Below the pieces are notes generated by a model. It was not told the origin of the DNA. It saw nothing but the letters and a program-made list of their open reading frames with translations, and did not search any database. The position numbers and the translations under genes were made by a program. Shown here piece after piece: positions 40,730 through 55,700 of a DNA stretch of 64,000 bases (the stretch's first letter is position 1; every line of letters begins with the position of its first letter). Source of the stretch: Pyrocephalus nanus (lineage: Eukaryota; Chordata; Aves; Passeriformes; Tyrannidae); NCBI GenBank assembly GCA_038380795.1, contig CM076259.1, positions 100,613,739 to 100,677,738 of the forward strand. The letters run 5' to 3'.

Positions 40730-43700
40730 CTATGGAGGGAAAATTTGAAACAGTGGTAAATGAACCCTTTGTTTCTATTGAGCAGCACTGAACGTGGGTT
40801 AGTATGGAAGATGCTGAATTAAAAAAGAAAAGCTGACAGACACGAAAACATACAAGTAATGCTATTTGCAAACACGGTATTAGCTGCACTTTTCACAGAG
40901 CTGTTAATTAGATTGTCATGGTTCACAGGAATAGCTCGTAGATTTTATTGCCCTTAAGCGCAATAAAAATAAAACAATTCAGATGTACCAGCAGGAAACA
41001 AATCACAACCAAGTAAGAGACAGGAATTGGGGAGGGATGGGGAAGCATCTTGCAATGGAGTCAGTGATTTTTGTGGTGAATTGTTTCACAGGTCTCAAAA
41101 ATCTGTTAGGGAATAATGAGTAAATGGATGAATGAAACTACCGATGCAACTAAGATACAGTATCCCTTAAGCTCTTTATAAGAAGTCTGGGTTTTTTACA
41201 GTGTTCCCATGCTTAATGCATAAAACCAGGTCAAGGTACCTTAGTATGCCTGGTGTCAAATAAATTCACCCCTTTTAGAAGCAGAGGAATTTCTAAGACA
41301 GAAATTTTCTTATTCTACACCAGGCATAATGTTTTAGGTTAATTCTAATCTTAAAAAGCTTTCTTTTGATTCAGAGCAAGTTGTTTAATACCAAATCCAA
41401 AGGGTTATCATCAATTTTGTATTCATTATTTCCATAGCATCTGAACAGAAACATTTATGTTTACACTAGAAACATTAGGCTGACCTTTTCCATAATTATT
41501 AACAATGTCATAGTAAAAACAAGGGGATACTGTGTCCATATGGAAACAAACAGAGTTTCAATAACAAGAGTATGAATAAACTTACTTTAGCATCCTAAAA
41601 CAAGACATGTCATGCAGCAGAAAAAAAAGGCAGATAACAGTTAAGGCAGCCAACAAATTATTTTTCAACTCTTTGTAAGCATTTATTAGGAAAAAGTTGT
41701 CAGTAAAATACATAATGAAACACCTCAAATCTTGCAAATAACATCTGAACACTGTCCCTATCAACCTTGACTATGTAGCACAAAATGATCAAGTTTAGTA
41801 CCCTTATTCAGCTCATGTATAAGGTGATTCAGCAGAGAAGGAACAAGCTCTGATACTTTAAGGCAACTTCATTTAAAAGTCAGTCAGAGCTTGGAACAGG
41901 CCTCCTCTGAGCACTTTTAGATGGCTTCCAAAATCCAGCAGCATGTAGGAAATTGCAAGTAAAATGCAAGTTAAATCTGGAAACAAGATACTAGGTGTAT
42001 TAAAGATGTAGTGATGGCTTGTTTTTTTCTCCCTCACTGATGCAATATTTAAATATTCTTAGAACTGCAGTGACCTTGATAAAGCCAGACAGGATAGCAG
42101 GATTAAAGATTTACATGTGTGTTTTAACACAAATCCCCCAAAAAGTAGACACTGATTGAAGAAATGGCTATGTAGCATTTTTAATATAACCTGTTCTATT
42201 ATATTCCCAGATTACTTTGTTGCATTCATTTCACAAGACACACATCTCCTCTATCCACCAACCTAAGGCTTTTACTCAAGAAATCCTACATTGCTAACTA
42301 TGGCAACAGAACTCAGGGTATTCTAACAGAACATCTCAAGCATTTCATTAATATAATTATATATTCATAAATATATTGAAAATATTTGTAATAGATCCAC
42401 TTTTCAGTTTTAAATTGATTAGACAGCAGTAGACACGTAAGAGTTACTAAAGGGCGAAGCAGGGTATTTACAAAGTTGCCTGAAAACAAACTTATCAATA
42501 CCTATGAAGAAATACAGAGCACTGCTGCTGCTGTCTTTAGAGCAGTTTAATATTGTTGTCTCCACTGCCAATTCAAAGTCATAGGTGATTTTCAGCAGGC
42601 ATATACTTAAATAATGACTAAATTTCTTTAAGTAAGTCAAGGTCATTGGCTAAAAATTTAAAGCAACCTATTTCAAGGACATTGGCTACTTGTCCACAGA
42701 GATATCACCCATAAAACTAATATTTTATTTTTTTTCTAATACAGCAGTAACCTTGAGGCAGTCATGCCTTCTTATAGGCTCATCAACAATATAATCTCAA
42801 GGAACACCTAAAGGGTAATGTGTTTTGCTGGAGGAATAATTTCATCCATTATGACTTTTAAAAAACAAACAGAATGAATTATATTATGTTTTGTTCACAT
42901 TATTTGTTTTAGTAAGTGTCAAACATTTAATCCAATTCTTATAGAAAATGTTTTGCAGTATTATACACTACCTGCAGCTCAGAATCACCCAAGGCAAACA
43001 ATGCAAATTTGAAATATCAAAACACAGATGAGGAAAAAAGTCATTCACATGAGACAAAAGTGCATGCAATACTTTATTTCAAACATGCCAGAAAAGCTAA
43101 TTCATTACCTAGTCATTTAGAAGCAAGCAGCTGTATACAGATAACAAGAAAAACAGCATCTCATTACAGCTCAATGCACAGCATTTTAAGCCAACAGGCA
43201 TGAAATAATGCAGGCTAAAGCAGCATTAACCAGACATCCGAACACATTGTTAATGGCTTACAGAAAAAAAGGCAAACTTGGAAATGGAAAACCACTCCTA
43301 TGATCTTGTTTTCTAAGATTCCAGAATGCTGCAAATCCAATCCAAATCTTTTGTCTAATTCCCTAAATCTCCCATTTTTATGTCAGTTTAACAGTTGGAA
43401 GGTAGTGCATTACCACATATAGAACTACTGCTCATGGTTAATCTCAGTAACCACTTCCTTGTTAATTACACTAAAACAATTTTCTAAACCAGTATTGGTT
43501 TTCAGTTACAGACAGAGGATGCAATACATGCCCTCTCACTCTGCCCACTTCTCAATGGAATGCACTTACGTTTACCCTAGTGGCAGTTCTCAGACACACA
43601 AGGCAGCCTGCACTTAAATCTGGAAATGCCAATTAAGGAAGATATATTTTAAGTATACTGTTAACGGACTTAGATCTTTCCAACCCTAACAATTAATGGT

Positions 43701-46700
43701 TGGACTCAATGATCTTAGAGGTCTTTTCCAGCTTTGATGATTCTATGATTCTATTATTAGTTCATAAAGCAATGATCTTGTTCTGACCTTCAGCTGCAGC
43801 AACTGTTCAACTACTCACAAGAGTGTTTTGAACATTTAAATGGAAATGTTTTAGCTTCAAATTTACCTAAGTCATTCTCTTTGACCTAATCAATTCTGCC
43901 TTCCTCCTCTTTGTAAAGTCAGTCACACTATTGTGCCAGTCTTCAGAAAGGAGTATTGGAATTTGCATCTGTAAGATGCACTGTCTGTGTAGAATTGTGT
44001 GTAACATCACGTAATACTCGTGTGTATACACATTTCACATGATACTGTAAGTCCTTCACTAGTTTCTTTGTTAAGTATGAACCTCACCTACAGGTTTTAA
44101 GTGTATGTTTAAATACCACCACAACCTATCTGAAAGATAAACACAGGCTGAGTAATGTTACAGTAAGGTGTTACAGTATATAGATGTTTAGCTCAGAAAA
44201 TGCTACAGAACTTTTAAGCATAAGACTTCAAGCTTACACACAATAAAAAAGTTAAACCATATGCCAACAAGCACAAGTTTTGTTGAAATGAGACATGTGA
44301 AGAGACAACACTGTAAAACAGAGTGGGAAGAGGAAAGTACAACAGCAGAGAATGGTTGTGGCATTCTATTAGATTCGAGATGACTGGATTCAGCAAGCTG
44401 ATGATAATGTTCTGCCATGAGTAAGTCACAGGTCTATCTCCTCTGAAACTCTGCATGCATGATGAATGAAGCCATTTAGTACACTGGTACATTAAAGTAT
44501 TCATGACGTGGCTACAAAAGAAATGTACATATTCTTATATATAATAAAATGGTGGACAGATATGCAAGAAAACAAAAATATTATCTCATCATTGCATCTC
44601 TGACATTAAAAGGACATTTGATACAGAAATACAATATTCCATTTTTGACTACTCTAAATTTTTGGAGGGGGGAGAACCATCATTTTACCCTCCCCACCAA
44701 CTTGCATGCTGGGTCCAACAACACACAGAACAAGTTCACATCACAGTTACTGTATTACACAAGCTCAGAGTTTCTTCTCAGCCCAAACAGGTTTGAAGCA
44801 GAGAGACTGCTCCAGAGATGGACCACCCTCTCTATTATTTGCACAATTCTTGTCTCTATGGAGACATCAACTGTGGGCCTCTGTCAGAGACGGGCACTGG
44901 GCTAAGTGACATCTGACGTCACCCACCACAGCTGCTCTAATAAACACACCTTTAGAGGCACCAGGCCCCTCACACATGGCTGTGAGCAGCACATGCCAGG
45001 GCAGCAGAGCTGTGGCACTACTGGTGACAAAAATTACATTTTATAGAAACAGTGTCTGTTTTAAAAAAGGGAGGTGTCTGATACACCGGTCATAGCTGGC
45101 AAAGTTTTCTTTGCTTTTGAATTATGCTGCTGAACTCAATACACTCTTGTATGATTAGCATGGATGTTAGTACACAATTTGCTGAAAGATGAGCTAGAAA
45201 TAAAGCAACACTCAGTTTTCTGTATTAAAAATCAGTGCCCTGAAGACAGATGAGGATGTTTTTAATGCAATTATAGCAATTTAGGAGTATCAGCCCCACA
45301 TATGCCCATTACACATCTTCTGAGATGAAAACAAAACACACAAAACTCAACTCTCTAAATATCAGTTAACATCTTTCAACATGTGCCCATTACAATCTTC
45401 AATCTATTTCAGTGTTCCACTCCCCAGAATTACAGAAGTCTTACAGCAGAACTGAGAAAGTTCCCATGACTTGTAAACCTGGCTCCTCTGTTTATTCACA
45501 TCTCAGTTTATTCACTTGTTCAAGCCTGTATATTTTTAAACTCTAGTCTCAAATTACAAAAAAGAGCACAACAAAAATATCCTAGGAGTTTAACAATATT
45601 TATACTGCTTTTCAGTATCAGTAATTCAAAGATTATCCCACAGTAGTTGGAATTATTCTGACCAAGCTAACTATAAGTTCAGTAGTTCAAAAAATAACAG
45701 CACCTATCTAACTCAGTGACAATTGCAAATAAGTTCTAGTCTGCTGTGATTTTTGGCAGAATTCAAAATAATCTAGTATATAATACAGAATTACAAATGC
45801 GGATTTTAACTCTTAAAACCTCTCATGCTACATAAGTCAGAAGTGTCAGCCTACATTAAAAACAAACACTGAGGTATATTCCTAACTGGAAAAGGAATTG
45901 CATGATGATAGTGTACTCCCCCAGGAGTAGAAGTTTTGACTAAAAACAATAAAGTACTAACTTTAGAACTCCTGGAGCCTCCACAGACAAAAGATTCCCA
46001 GAGAGATCCTTATAGAAAACTCCTGCTTTACTTACACTGCTGGCATGATATAGATTCATGAAGACAACTGAAAAACAGGCATATTGTAACAATCTAAAAT
46101 GCCCATTTTTTACCTGGAAATGTAAGTACACATGTGATTCCCATCCTCCTTGAAAATAGTACTTATGTCTTCCAGTATTTCGCCCTTGGAAGCCTGGAGC
46201 CATCAGTGTCTTCACTGAAATGCCTATCAAACCTCAGAACATATTTCTCTTTAATTTTACATTAGTTCTCTGAACAGAAAGAAGAATGAGAGCAGCTCAT
46301 TTCCTAGCAGTCTTATGAGGCTGATTATAACCCACTGTTGTTGTGCTCAAAGATTATCCCAGGCTGCACACATTCTTTAGCACACTCTTTGGCCCAGAAA
46401 TAGTGACCATGTCCCCTTTTACATAACTGGTATCAACTAATAAGGACATGGAAGTGTTAATTTCATGTTTATCCAGTTGTTATCCTTTTTTCAGTACTTT
46501 CCAAAATTCTACTCTCCCACACAGTTCTGGGGTGTTCCCCACTCTGTATTTTCAGTGGTTTATAACTTGAGGAATTCACTGTCTTTGCCATGAAAAATAT
46601 GGTATAGAAAATTATACGATTGACTCAAATCACTGCTATGAAATTAATGCCTCATCTTGACAGATACTTCTCATCTACTGATAAAGCAAGATAGATTGTC

Positions 46701-49700
46701 AGATAACAACAGGACAAAAGTGGTTATTTGGCTCCTGGCAGCTTTTTTGTTTACAGGACATGTAACCCACCTGCAACTAGACTAGATAAACCAACTTTGT
46801 AGAGGTGAAGCTAAAGGATTAAATGGAAGACAAAAAGTAACAGAGATATGAAGGACAACATAGCAATAGTGAGAAGGAACACACTGCAGTTTCAGGGAGG
46901 CCTCTGTACCCCACCAAGGACGTCTGGGACCATCCCACATAGAGGGCCTGGCACCGTGGGCAGCCTGACAAACAACTGAAAGGAAAATAAAGTTTAGATA
47001 AATTATTTTCCATCACAGAACTACAGTATCTCAAGTTTCAACAGAGTTTTCCTTTCTTGGTGTTGCCTGCTACACTGTCTCCAGAGCAGGTGGCCTGCTG
47101 GTCTGAATACCAGAAAAGACAAGTGGGTAGGGCACAAAGGTCAAATTCCACAATCAGTATCTATGGTACCTTGCCTTCTTTTGGTAGGACTGTGCGGACC
47201 TCAGGGATATTTCACATGCTCATATATTGTCTAAAATAACAATCTAGACCTAATGAGTTTATAAATTAGTTGAAGAGGCAATGAATGTGTCCTTACAGCA
47301 CAATACACAATGGCAAACCAGCACGAAATATTACCTCTGAAAAATCATCACTTACTTAAAAATTTGGATGTAAACTGTTTATCTGACTTTAACAAATAGG
47401 TCTTAAATCCTAGTTTTGCCACAGCAGTAATAGCTCTACAATACAAGCTGCACATTGCAATTCCTCAACATTTTAAAGTCAGTAGAATTCATCTTTTTCA
47501 AACTGACATCTGTGTTTACAACTCATTTTAAAAAGCTAATAATACTCTCTGAAATTGTCAGCCTGAGTCATTAGAGATTTTTAAATTAGAAAAATGGTAG
47601 AGTTGATTTGAGTAAACAGAACTATTCAGTCAGTCCAACTCAACTGATATTTTCTCAGCCAACTTTGTCATGACCCAATCTAATTAAAAATCATAACCAA
47701 AATCAAATTAGAAGGGACTTCATTTAATCCAGTCCTCCAAACAGCACACCTATAACTTTCTTGAGAAATATTCAATCTGTTAAAGGCATCCAGTGATGCT
47801 TTTTTACTGTGCCCCAGGAAATCTACTTAAATGCCACATTACCATCACCACTGCAAAATTTGCCTAACATCTATTTTGAAATTATTTTCTTGCTGCAATG
47901 CAAGGTATTTTAAGTCTGTAGTGGACAAGAAAACACTTATTTCCTCAGGCAAGAGAGATAAGAAATTATTTATGCCCACACCAAACTGTCTTAAGTTCAG
48001 TGTTTTGCAGTGCTGCCATTTTACTGACACCACCTCATAGCAGTGAGAGATTTCATGAATACTTGGCACAACTTCTTTTTCAGAGAATATTTGCTTAGGT
48101 TATTGTGTTAACTTCTTTCCCATTAAGCCCAGCACAAAGCCTATGAAGGCAAGCCATGTTAAACCGCAGGAAAAAACTGTAACTGCTACCTTTCAATAAA
48201 CACTTGGTTTCCCCCCTTGCCCCAGCACTGAAAAAAACTCTAGCAAGAACAGAAGATGCAGGACCATGGAGCATACAAAAGTTTTGAAGAATTCTACAAA
48301 AACAGGCTATGGGTAATTGGGGGGGATGAGGGCTTCTATTTAGAAACATGAAGTATTATAGCGGGAAGAGATTAACATTTAACAAGCCCTTCTTTAGCAA
48401 TGCTTCAGAAGCACTTACTTTTACACTCTACTTCTGAATCTTTATTAGGAAATATTTCTAATTGAAAGGCTGCTTCAGGAAATTGCTGCTGTTTACTTGC
48501 CCTTCTAAGGATTTCAAAACAGAAGAGTATCTGTTTCCTAATCTTTGGTTAGCCAGCTATTTAGTAACTCCAATTGGATAGAAGGGTTTGAGTTGGAAGG
48601 GATCTTTTAGATCTACTTCCAACCCTCTTGCCATGGGCAGGGACACCTTCCACTATACCAGGTTGCTTAGTACTGCATCCAGCCTGGCCTTGAATATATC
48701 CAGGGATGGAGCATGTTTATTGGAAAAATTATATTTTACTTTCAAAGGAGAACAAAGTGTTTTCTCAGAGAGCCTAGAAACACCCATAAGGTCTTGAACA
48801 TCTTCAAAGACAAGTGTTGCTCTTCAAAAAACAATCCTATATCAATAACAGCTTCAAGTCAAGATCTTGTCTGCAGCTTCCTATACAGAGAAAAAAAATA
48901 AAAACATCTTCAAAACTGGTGTAAATTTGTCACCACAATTCTCAGCTAGAGTTTGAAACAGCAACAGTCATCACACAACTGTTATTCAGCAGAAAATCCT
49001 AGCATATGCACACCCCTTGACTCTAAAACATCTCCTCAACAGACCATAGCAGAAGAGTATGACATAAGATCAGCAGTGGCCTTCCTGCTTCCCTGCCAAA
49101 AGCAGAAATAAAAATATCAGTGGAAACTTCATGTACTGTAACTGGATAATAGTGGGTTCTTCCTGCCTCTGAGCTGCTATTCTGATCTGCTGGATCAGGA
49201 GTGATAATCGCTCTGGGAGGCCGTGCTCCGTACATGCCAATCAGCTGCTACGCAGTGAGCTATGAAGAATCAACAGCCTAACCCCTCAGGACAAGGATGG
49301 TTCCCAGAACCCACCAGAGGCTCCTCTCTGCCATCATAAAACCACAAATGCTTTAAGCACATACTGTGGCTGAATGCTTTGTATTGGGAAGTTAGAGCCA
49401 AAATTATTAAAGATCACAGAGTTCTCTATCAGATAATCCCACAGTGTCTGTATGTTTGGCAAACTGCCAAACCACGCACATAAGGATTCAGTAATGTTTT
49501 CTTTCAGCACTGCAGATACAGGTTTGCATTATTTGTCTCCTTTACTTGAGAAAGCATTTCCTAAACTGCAGGGCTGTATCTCTGAAGGGATGACCAGAAT
49601 ATACTGCTGCAACAAGCCATGTCACGTCCAATATCGTTCGGCTTCCATGGCAATGGCATTTAAGCATTTCCCTTCTTTCCTGGTCCTGCAGCACTTTGCC

Positions 49701-52700
49701 TTATAATTGTTTGGACAAATGTTTGCAGCACAAGTTGTAAACATGGAAAAGAAAAGCTGCTGCTGACTATGTGTTTTTAGAAATGAGCAATTTAAATTGG
49801 ATCAGTTTAAATGGATCTGAAATCCAGTTCTAGAATGGTCATATAAATAGTTTTTCTGGCACAAAAAATAAAGGGAAAGGAGAACTGAAAACTCCTTAAG
49901 TCAACAATGCTGCTAAAGCTCCTTGCTATACTCCTATGACTCAGGCCAACAGCAGGGGTGCAGCATCAGACAGGTAAATTAAAACTTACCTATGCTGACT
50001 GACTTGGGGGTTCATAGCAGACACTGAGTCAGGACAAAAGATGTGTGGAACACTGGCTTTTTAAAACACTTAGATACTGGGCATTTTTAAAAATAAGATG
50101 TAATTTAAGTTGCACTATTAGCTTTAGCAAAAGTCCTGGATTGCCAAAAGCAGCTGCCTTTTATTTCCCTTCTCAATGCCACTGCTTTCTTCCTCCTGGC
50201 ACTTCCCTCATGCTGCCCCACATGCGTTCAAATTTCAGCTAACAAGCTGAGAGACACATAAGGACAGGGCAAGTGGATCAATACAACACAAAGGTGGCAG
50301 TAGGAATGGATCTGGTCTTCTCAACAAGAGTCAATGCTGGCATGATTTTGGGTGATGAGGAAACAGCACCCTGACTTGACCGCCTGTGAACTGCTCTCAA
50401 TAAAACCCAAAAGTTCTACACATCAGAACTTAAATGTTCAGTATAGAGATTTCACTCGGTCTCACTGTGTACCACTTAGGTTTTTCAATACTATACAAGG
50501 TTTACCTTAAACTTCCCCAAATTCGGTATGCGGCTGACTAGTTCTGAATATGTGGCTTATTACAACTGCCACATAGCACATGTAGAACTCGATACCCTAG
50601 TTTACAAGCAAATTTCTCTGAAATAGCTTTCAAAAACTCCATGTTCTAGTCATTCCATGCTTGTTTATGCCTCAGAGAGTAACACGGATTAAGTAATTGG
50701 AAGCTGCATAGCCTATCAGTTAAATGTCACGTTAAGCCAAGCACCAAAGCTGAGTCAAACTCCTCCCCTTGTCCGAAGACAACCTCCTTTATCTCAGATC
50801 ATCTTTCTTTAAGACAGATAATCTCCATTCCTCTATACAAGCTGCAGTTCCTTATGGCAGGCAAACTATTCCCCATCTCTTGTTATGTGTAACTTCTATC
50901 TGTCCTCTCCACTCACCCTAGCAGACACCATCTCCCTTTCTCCATATTTTGAGGAGTCATTAACAACCTTGTAAATTAAGCTCTGAACAAAGCAACTATT
51001 TCTTCATTTTTTCCAGGGAACACTACAGGCCAAAAAGTAACATCTCAGGGGCATCAGATCATGCCACTGTGTTTAGCTTAGTGGGGACAAAGCACATTTC
51101 TTCAACACTGGGCCCATACATAGAATTCATCTGGGATATACTCTAGGCAAGTTAACTGGAGTCACACACAATTCTCTAAGCCTGAGCTTGTACGTGCTAG
51201 AACTGGTCTTTGTAGCCATCTAAGACAACAACAAGAGAAAGACTCAGAAGTAAAAGCTCTGTTCTTAGCACAGGCCCCAAACAACACAGATAACTTAAGT
51301 TTTTAATCACAACAAAAGTTTTACAGTTGCAGTATTAATGCTAACCTTACCATGAGAATCACACTCTTTGTACATGAACTTATCGTGAAAAGGAGAGAAA
51401 AAGGAAGAAACATGAGGGAAAAGTGTAGAAAGTATCCAGCTTGAGCATTTAGTTTTTTCCTAGTTGTTTCAGGATATGTCCAAGCTCATACAAGAAACTG
51501 TGTTTTCAACAAATGACTTGTTGGCTGCCCTAGTTCTACAGGTCCAGTCAAAAGCAGGTTATTGGCTCCTCTCCACCTCCAAACACAGATCAATGGCTGT
51601 ATCAATACTAGGAAACACTTAAATGGTAAAAACACCCATACACCAACAGTGAATTTGATTTTGAACACATAACACATATTTTTGTGTACTATAATTATTT
51701 TCTTTTAACTAGAAACTAAATTCTGACATTTATAAAGCAGTGTATGAAATTAGATCTATTACCACACTTCCACATTACAAAAGCCAATTTGTTTACTCAA
51801 CTACTTGTTTATCATTATATCAAATAAGCAGCAGACTAATTAAGTTTTCTCCAGCAAATTATTTTCATGTGTTTTAGACTTGCCTTATGCAAAATAAAAT
51901 CTTACCTTTATTAGTAGGACTGCCACAATGTATTCCACTTATGCTTTGGACAAAAACATGTTGCAATGCACTATATATGCAAATAAGCTTTGTTCTGTCA
52001 TGCAGCATCCGGCACTTGATATACAGTCAATTGAAGCAGCACCCAGTCTTTTTAGGGCCCATTTTCTTTGCATAGCAGATGTAAACAGTTCATTTTCCAT
52101 TAAATACATGTTTACATGGGCTGATTGTAAGTAAACAAAGCCAAACATCTGTTTAGGTATTAGTCTTGGTATCCATTTCTCTAACTTGCATTATCCCATT
52201 TAATTATCAACACCAAAGAAAGCCAGTAGAAGTCAGACACTTCAAGTTGATGCAGTTAGTAGATAAAAGGAAAATAAAAGGAAACACTCAAAGCACTCTT
52301 CAAAGACCATCATGCAAGTGTTGCAGAAAGTTTTGCCCATCACCCATTTTCTGTTTACCCTTGCAAGGACTTAATTACACGTGCAGCAGTCTTTGCATAG
52401 CACCCATTTAATCCATGCCACCAAAATGGTAAACTTGGTAGTTACCAATCATTTAGATGGGGGTCAAAAGGGCTAATGCCTTAGAATGCTCTTAATCATA
52501 AGATATCCTCAGACAAACCTCCCCAGTCTTCATTCTGGCTCTACAAACACAAAATCAAGCAGCAGTGAAAATATAATACCAACTACTAAATTAAAAAAAC
52601 AAAAACAAAACAAAAAAACAAAACCAAACAAAAACCCAACATCCACCAATCATGTACAGCTTATTTCCATTTACAATAAGACTTAAAAATACTCTAAACT

Positions 52701-55700
52701 ATATACAACATTAAATTCAGTCATTACACTCAAATCTGTTTCACTTATTGTTATACATTAAGTTAATAGAATTTTAAGTCTTCCTAAAGGTCCACTGCTA
52801 AGAAAGCAAACAGAAATGCATCAGTAGAAAACATCTGTTCAAAGACTCCAAGCAGATGCATTAAAAAACCTCTTAAGATTATTTTTTCATTTCTCAACCA
52901 GATAAAGGATAGTGGTACCTTAAAAGAATAAGTTATAGAGAGTTGTTTAGAAAGCTTCACTTGTGCTTGAAAGAATATTAATTCCAAGACTTGTTTTACA
53001 GGGAACTTAAGATCAGTTGTTCATTACTATAACAGATTGAGACCATAATAGAATAGGATGCTACCAAATTTACATGTATTTAATTCAGTGATTAACTGTC
53101 ACACAATATTATTCTTAACATTGATATTAAAATAATACTTGTTCCATGAAGAAAAATATGTATCATTCAACATATCTACCTACTGTCCTTGAAGTAATTT
53201 AAACAATTTAATTCAAGAGCTACAAAGTCATGTACATTAAGTCACATTGCTGAGCAGTCATATTCATTTAGTAATCCTTCAAGCAAAAAGTTGGGTATTT
53301 TCATTTTCTTCAATCCACCTGTTTATCAGAGTTCTCAAAGAACAGGTCTTCTTAGATTTTTTTGCCTTTTAATATTAAATTTTCAGTGTAAAATTTAATA
53401 TATACACTTCCATTGTATCTTGATATCCATCACCAGAACTTCTACTGTTGCTAAACAGCTTGGCAACAAAAAACATAGCTTCTCCCTTAAAAATAACAAA
53501 TAAAAGTCCCCAAACACATACTAGCAACGTGCCCAACATCTGTACAACACACAGATAAGACCACAAAGAAATGAGAATCTAAACCCAAACACAACAGGAT
53601 GCCTCCTGGGGGCATTCTTATTCTTTTCACCTAATATTCTCTGGCGGTCTACAACCATCTTCACAGGTAGTGAAAATTCTAGGAAAGGGCAGTAGCACTG
53701 CAACATGACACATCATCTCAGACACCAAGGTAAAAATGGAAATTTCTCCTCACAATCTTAAGATCCAAACATTAGCATTGCTCTTTTCAGCATTCTGCCA
53801 CATACAATGAACTTGTTCTATTAAAATGCAGATTAATGTGCACATTGAGAAAGCACCTAATTTTGAAGACAAGATACTCCTTACTGTCAAGCAGCCTTCT
53901 TCAATTGTTCATTGAATTTACTATGTTTATTGACGAGAAGCACGTGACTAAACTCCTGAAAACAGCTATAGCATATGGAGCAGTGCTAAAATTTTCACTG
54001 TATCACCCTGACACAGTGCTTCTACTGCCAACAACAGAAGAATATCTCTGGAGAGGAATCTATCAGTTCAGTGTACAGATAATAAATATGACCAAAACAG
54101 AATTATAATCTACAAAGAGTTTGGTGTGCTGTTAATATACCCTCAACAGCTCTACAAGAATTGCTTGTAGCAATGAACGATCAAATTCCCAGGTAGGTTT
54201 GTGAACTGATCCCATTAGAGAGGGTACGGAATGTTAACAAGACAGCAAGGACTTCTCCTATGTTAATTTGTCTTATAAATGAAACCTTCTCATGTTTCAA
54301 TTTGCAAAGCTCAATGAATGTATATTTAATGCTTATATGGAAGATTCCTTCCTCAACTTGTTGATTCTTAAGAACTTTTAATTTTGATTTATTTTATTTT
54401 CTTTAATGTAAGATTAATCACATCTTACATGTATACACAAACAAAATAGTCTGAAAAAGGGGGAACATTATGGAGACATATTTAGTAAAATGATACTTTT
54501 AAAGGTACGAAGAAAAGCGCTCAGATGAAAAGCGGACTGCTTTCTATCATTTTCAATTCGTAAAGATAAGGTAATAGATTAAGATTTGACAACATGTTTT
54601 TGGAAAGACAACTGGATTACTAAAGCATTTAGAAATCACAGCCTGCAAATCTATGGCAAGTCGTAAACATCATGACACAACCAGAAAAGCAAGAAACTTG
54701 ACAAAGAACATTAAGACACTGAACTGTATCTTTCCAAAAAGAATCAAACAGCTCACATACAAACCAGAAAAATATTCAAGTTACCAGGAAAAAAAAAAAA
54801 AAACAAAAAACCAACCACAAAAAGCAGATTGAGAATGGCAAGAGGCTGAAGCGTGATACAGTAACTTCCTGGATACTCAATGCTACCTATTCAAAAAGAC
54901 ATTTAAACCTGGAAAAATTAACTTCTCCCCCAGTTATTATTTTGGAAAAAGAGATGCAGATTCTATTATTCATTTTCTGGAACAATTCCTATTTCTTTAA
55001 ACCTAAGAGTATGATTTGGTAAGTATTTGCAGGAAAGCCTACTTCAACAGTACAAAAAGGACAGTTCAAAAAGATCTATTGAAAATACGGAAACACATCT
55101 GATATCAACATTTACAGACCTGTCTGCTACTATTAAATCTACAGCTGATTGTTATAGAGGGTTGTTCCTTGGAGCTGGATGCAGCACTCCAAGTGGGGTC
55201 TCATGAGAGCAGAGTAGAGGGGCAGAATCACATCTCTTGATCTGCTGCCCACACCACTTTGGATATAGCCCAGGACACGTTTGGCATTCTGTTCCATGAG
55301 CGCATATTGCCAGCTCATGTCCAGCCTCTCATCCACCCGCACCCTCAGGTCCTTCTCAGCTGCTCTTGATCTGTTCACCCCAGACTGTATTGATACTGTG
55401 GGTTGCCCCAAACCAGGTGCAGCACCTTGCACTTAAGTCTTGTTCAACTTCATTAGGTTCCCATGGATCCGCTTCTCGAGCTTGTCCAGGTCCCCCTGGA
55501 TGGTATCCTGTCCTTCAGGTGTCTACCACACCACTCAGCTTGGTGTCACCTACAAACTTATGAAGGGTGCACTCAACTCCTCTCTCTGTGTCATTAATGT
55601 AGACATTAAACAGCACTGGTCCCATTAAAGACCCCTGAGGAACCCCATTTGTCACTGATGTTCACTGGGACACCAAACCATGAGCACTATCCTCTGCCTG

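Noticed and set aside
55139..55432. 97-codon minus-strand frame that looks like a protein gene
   Set aside because: It is the decayed reverse-transcriptase region of a CR1 LINE, not a host gene.
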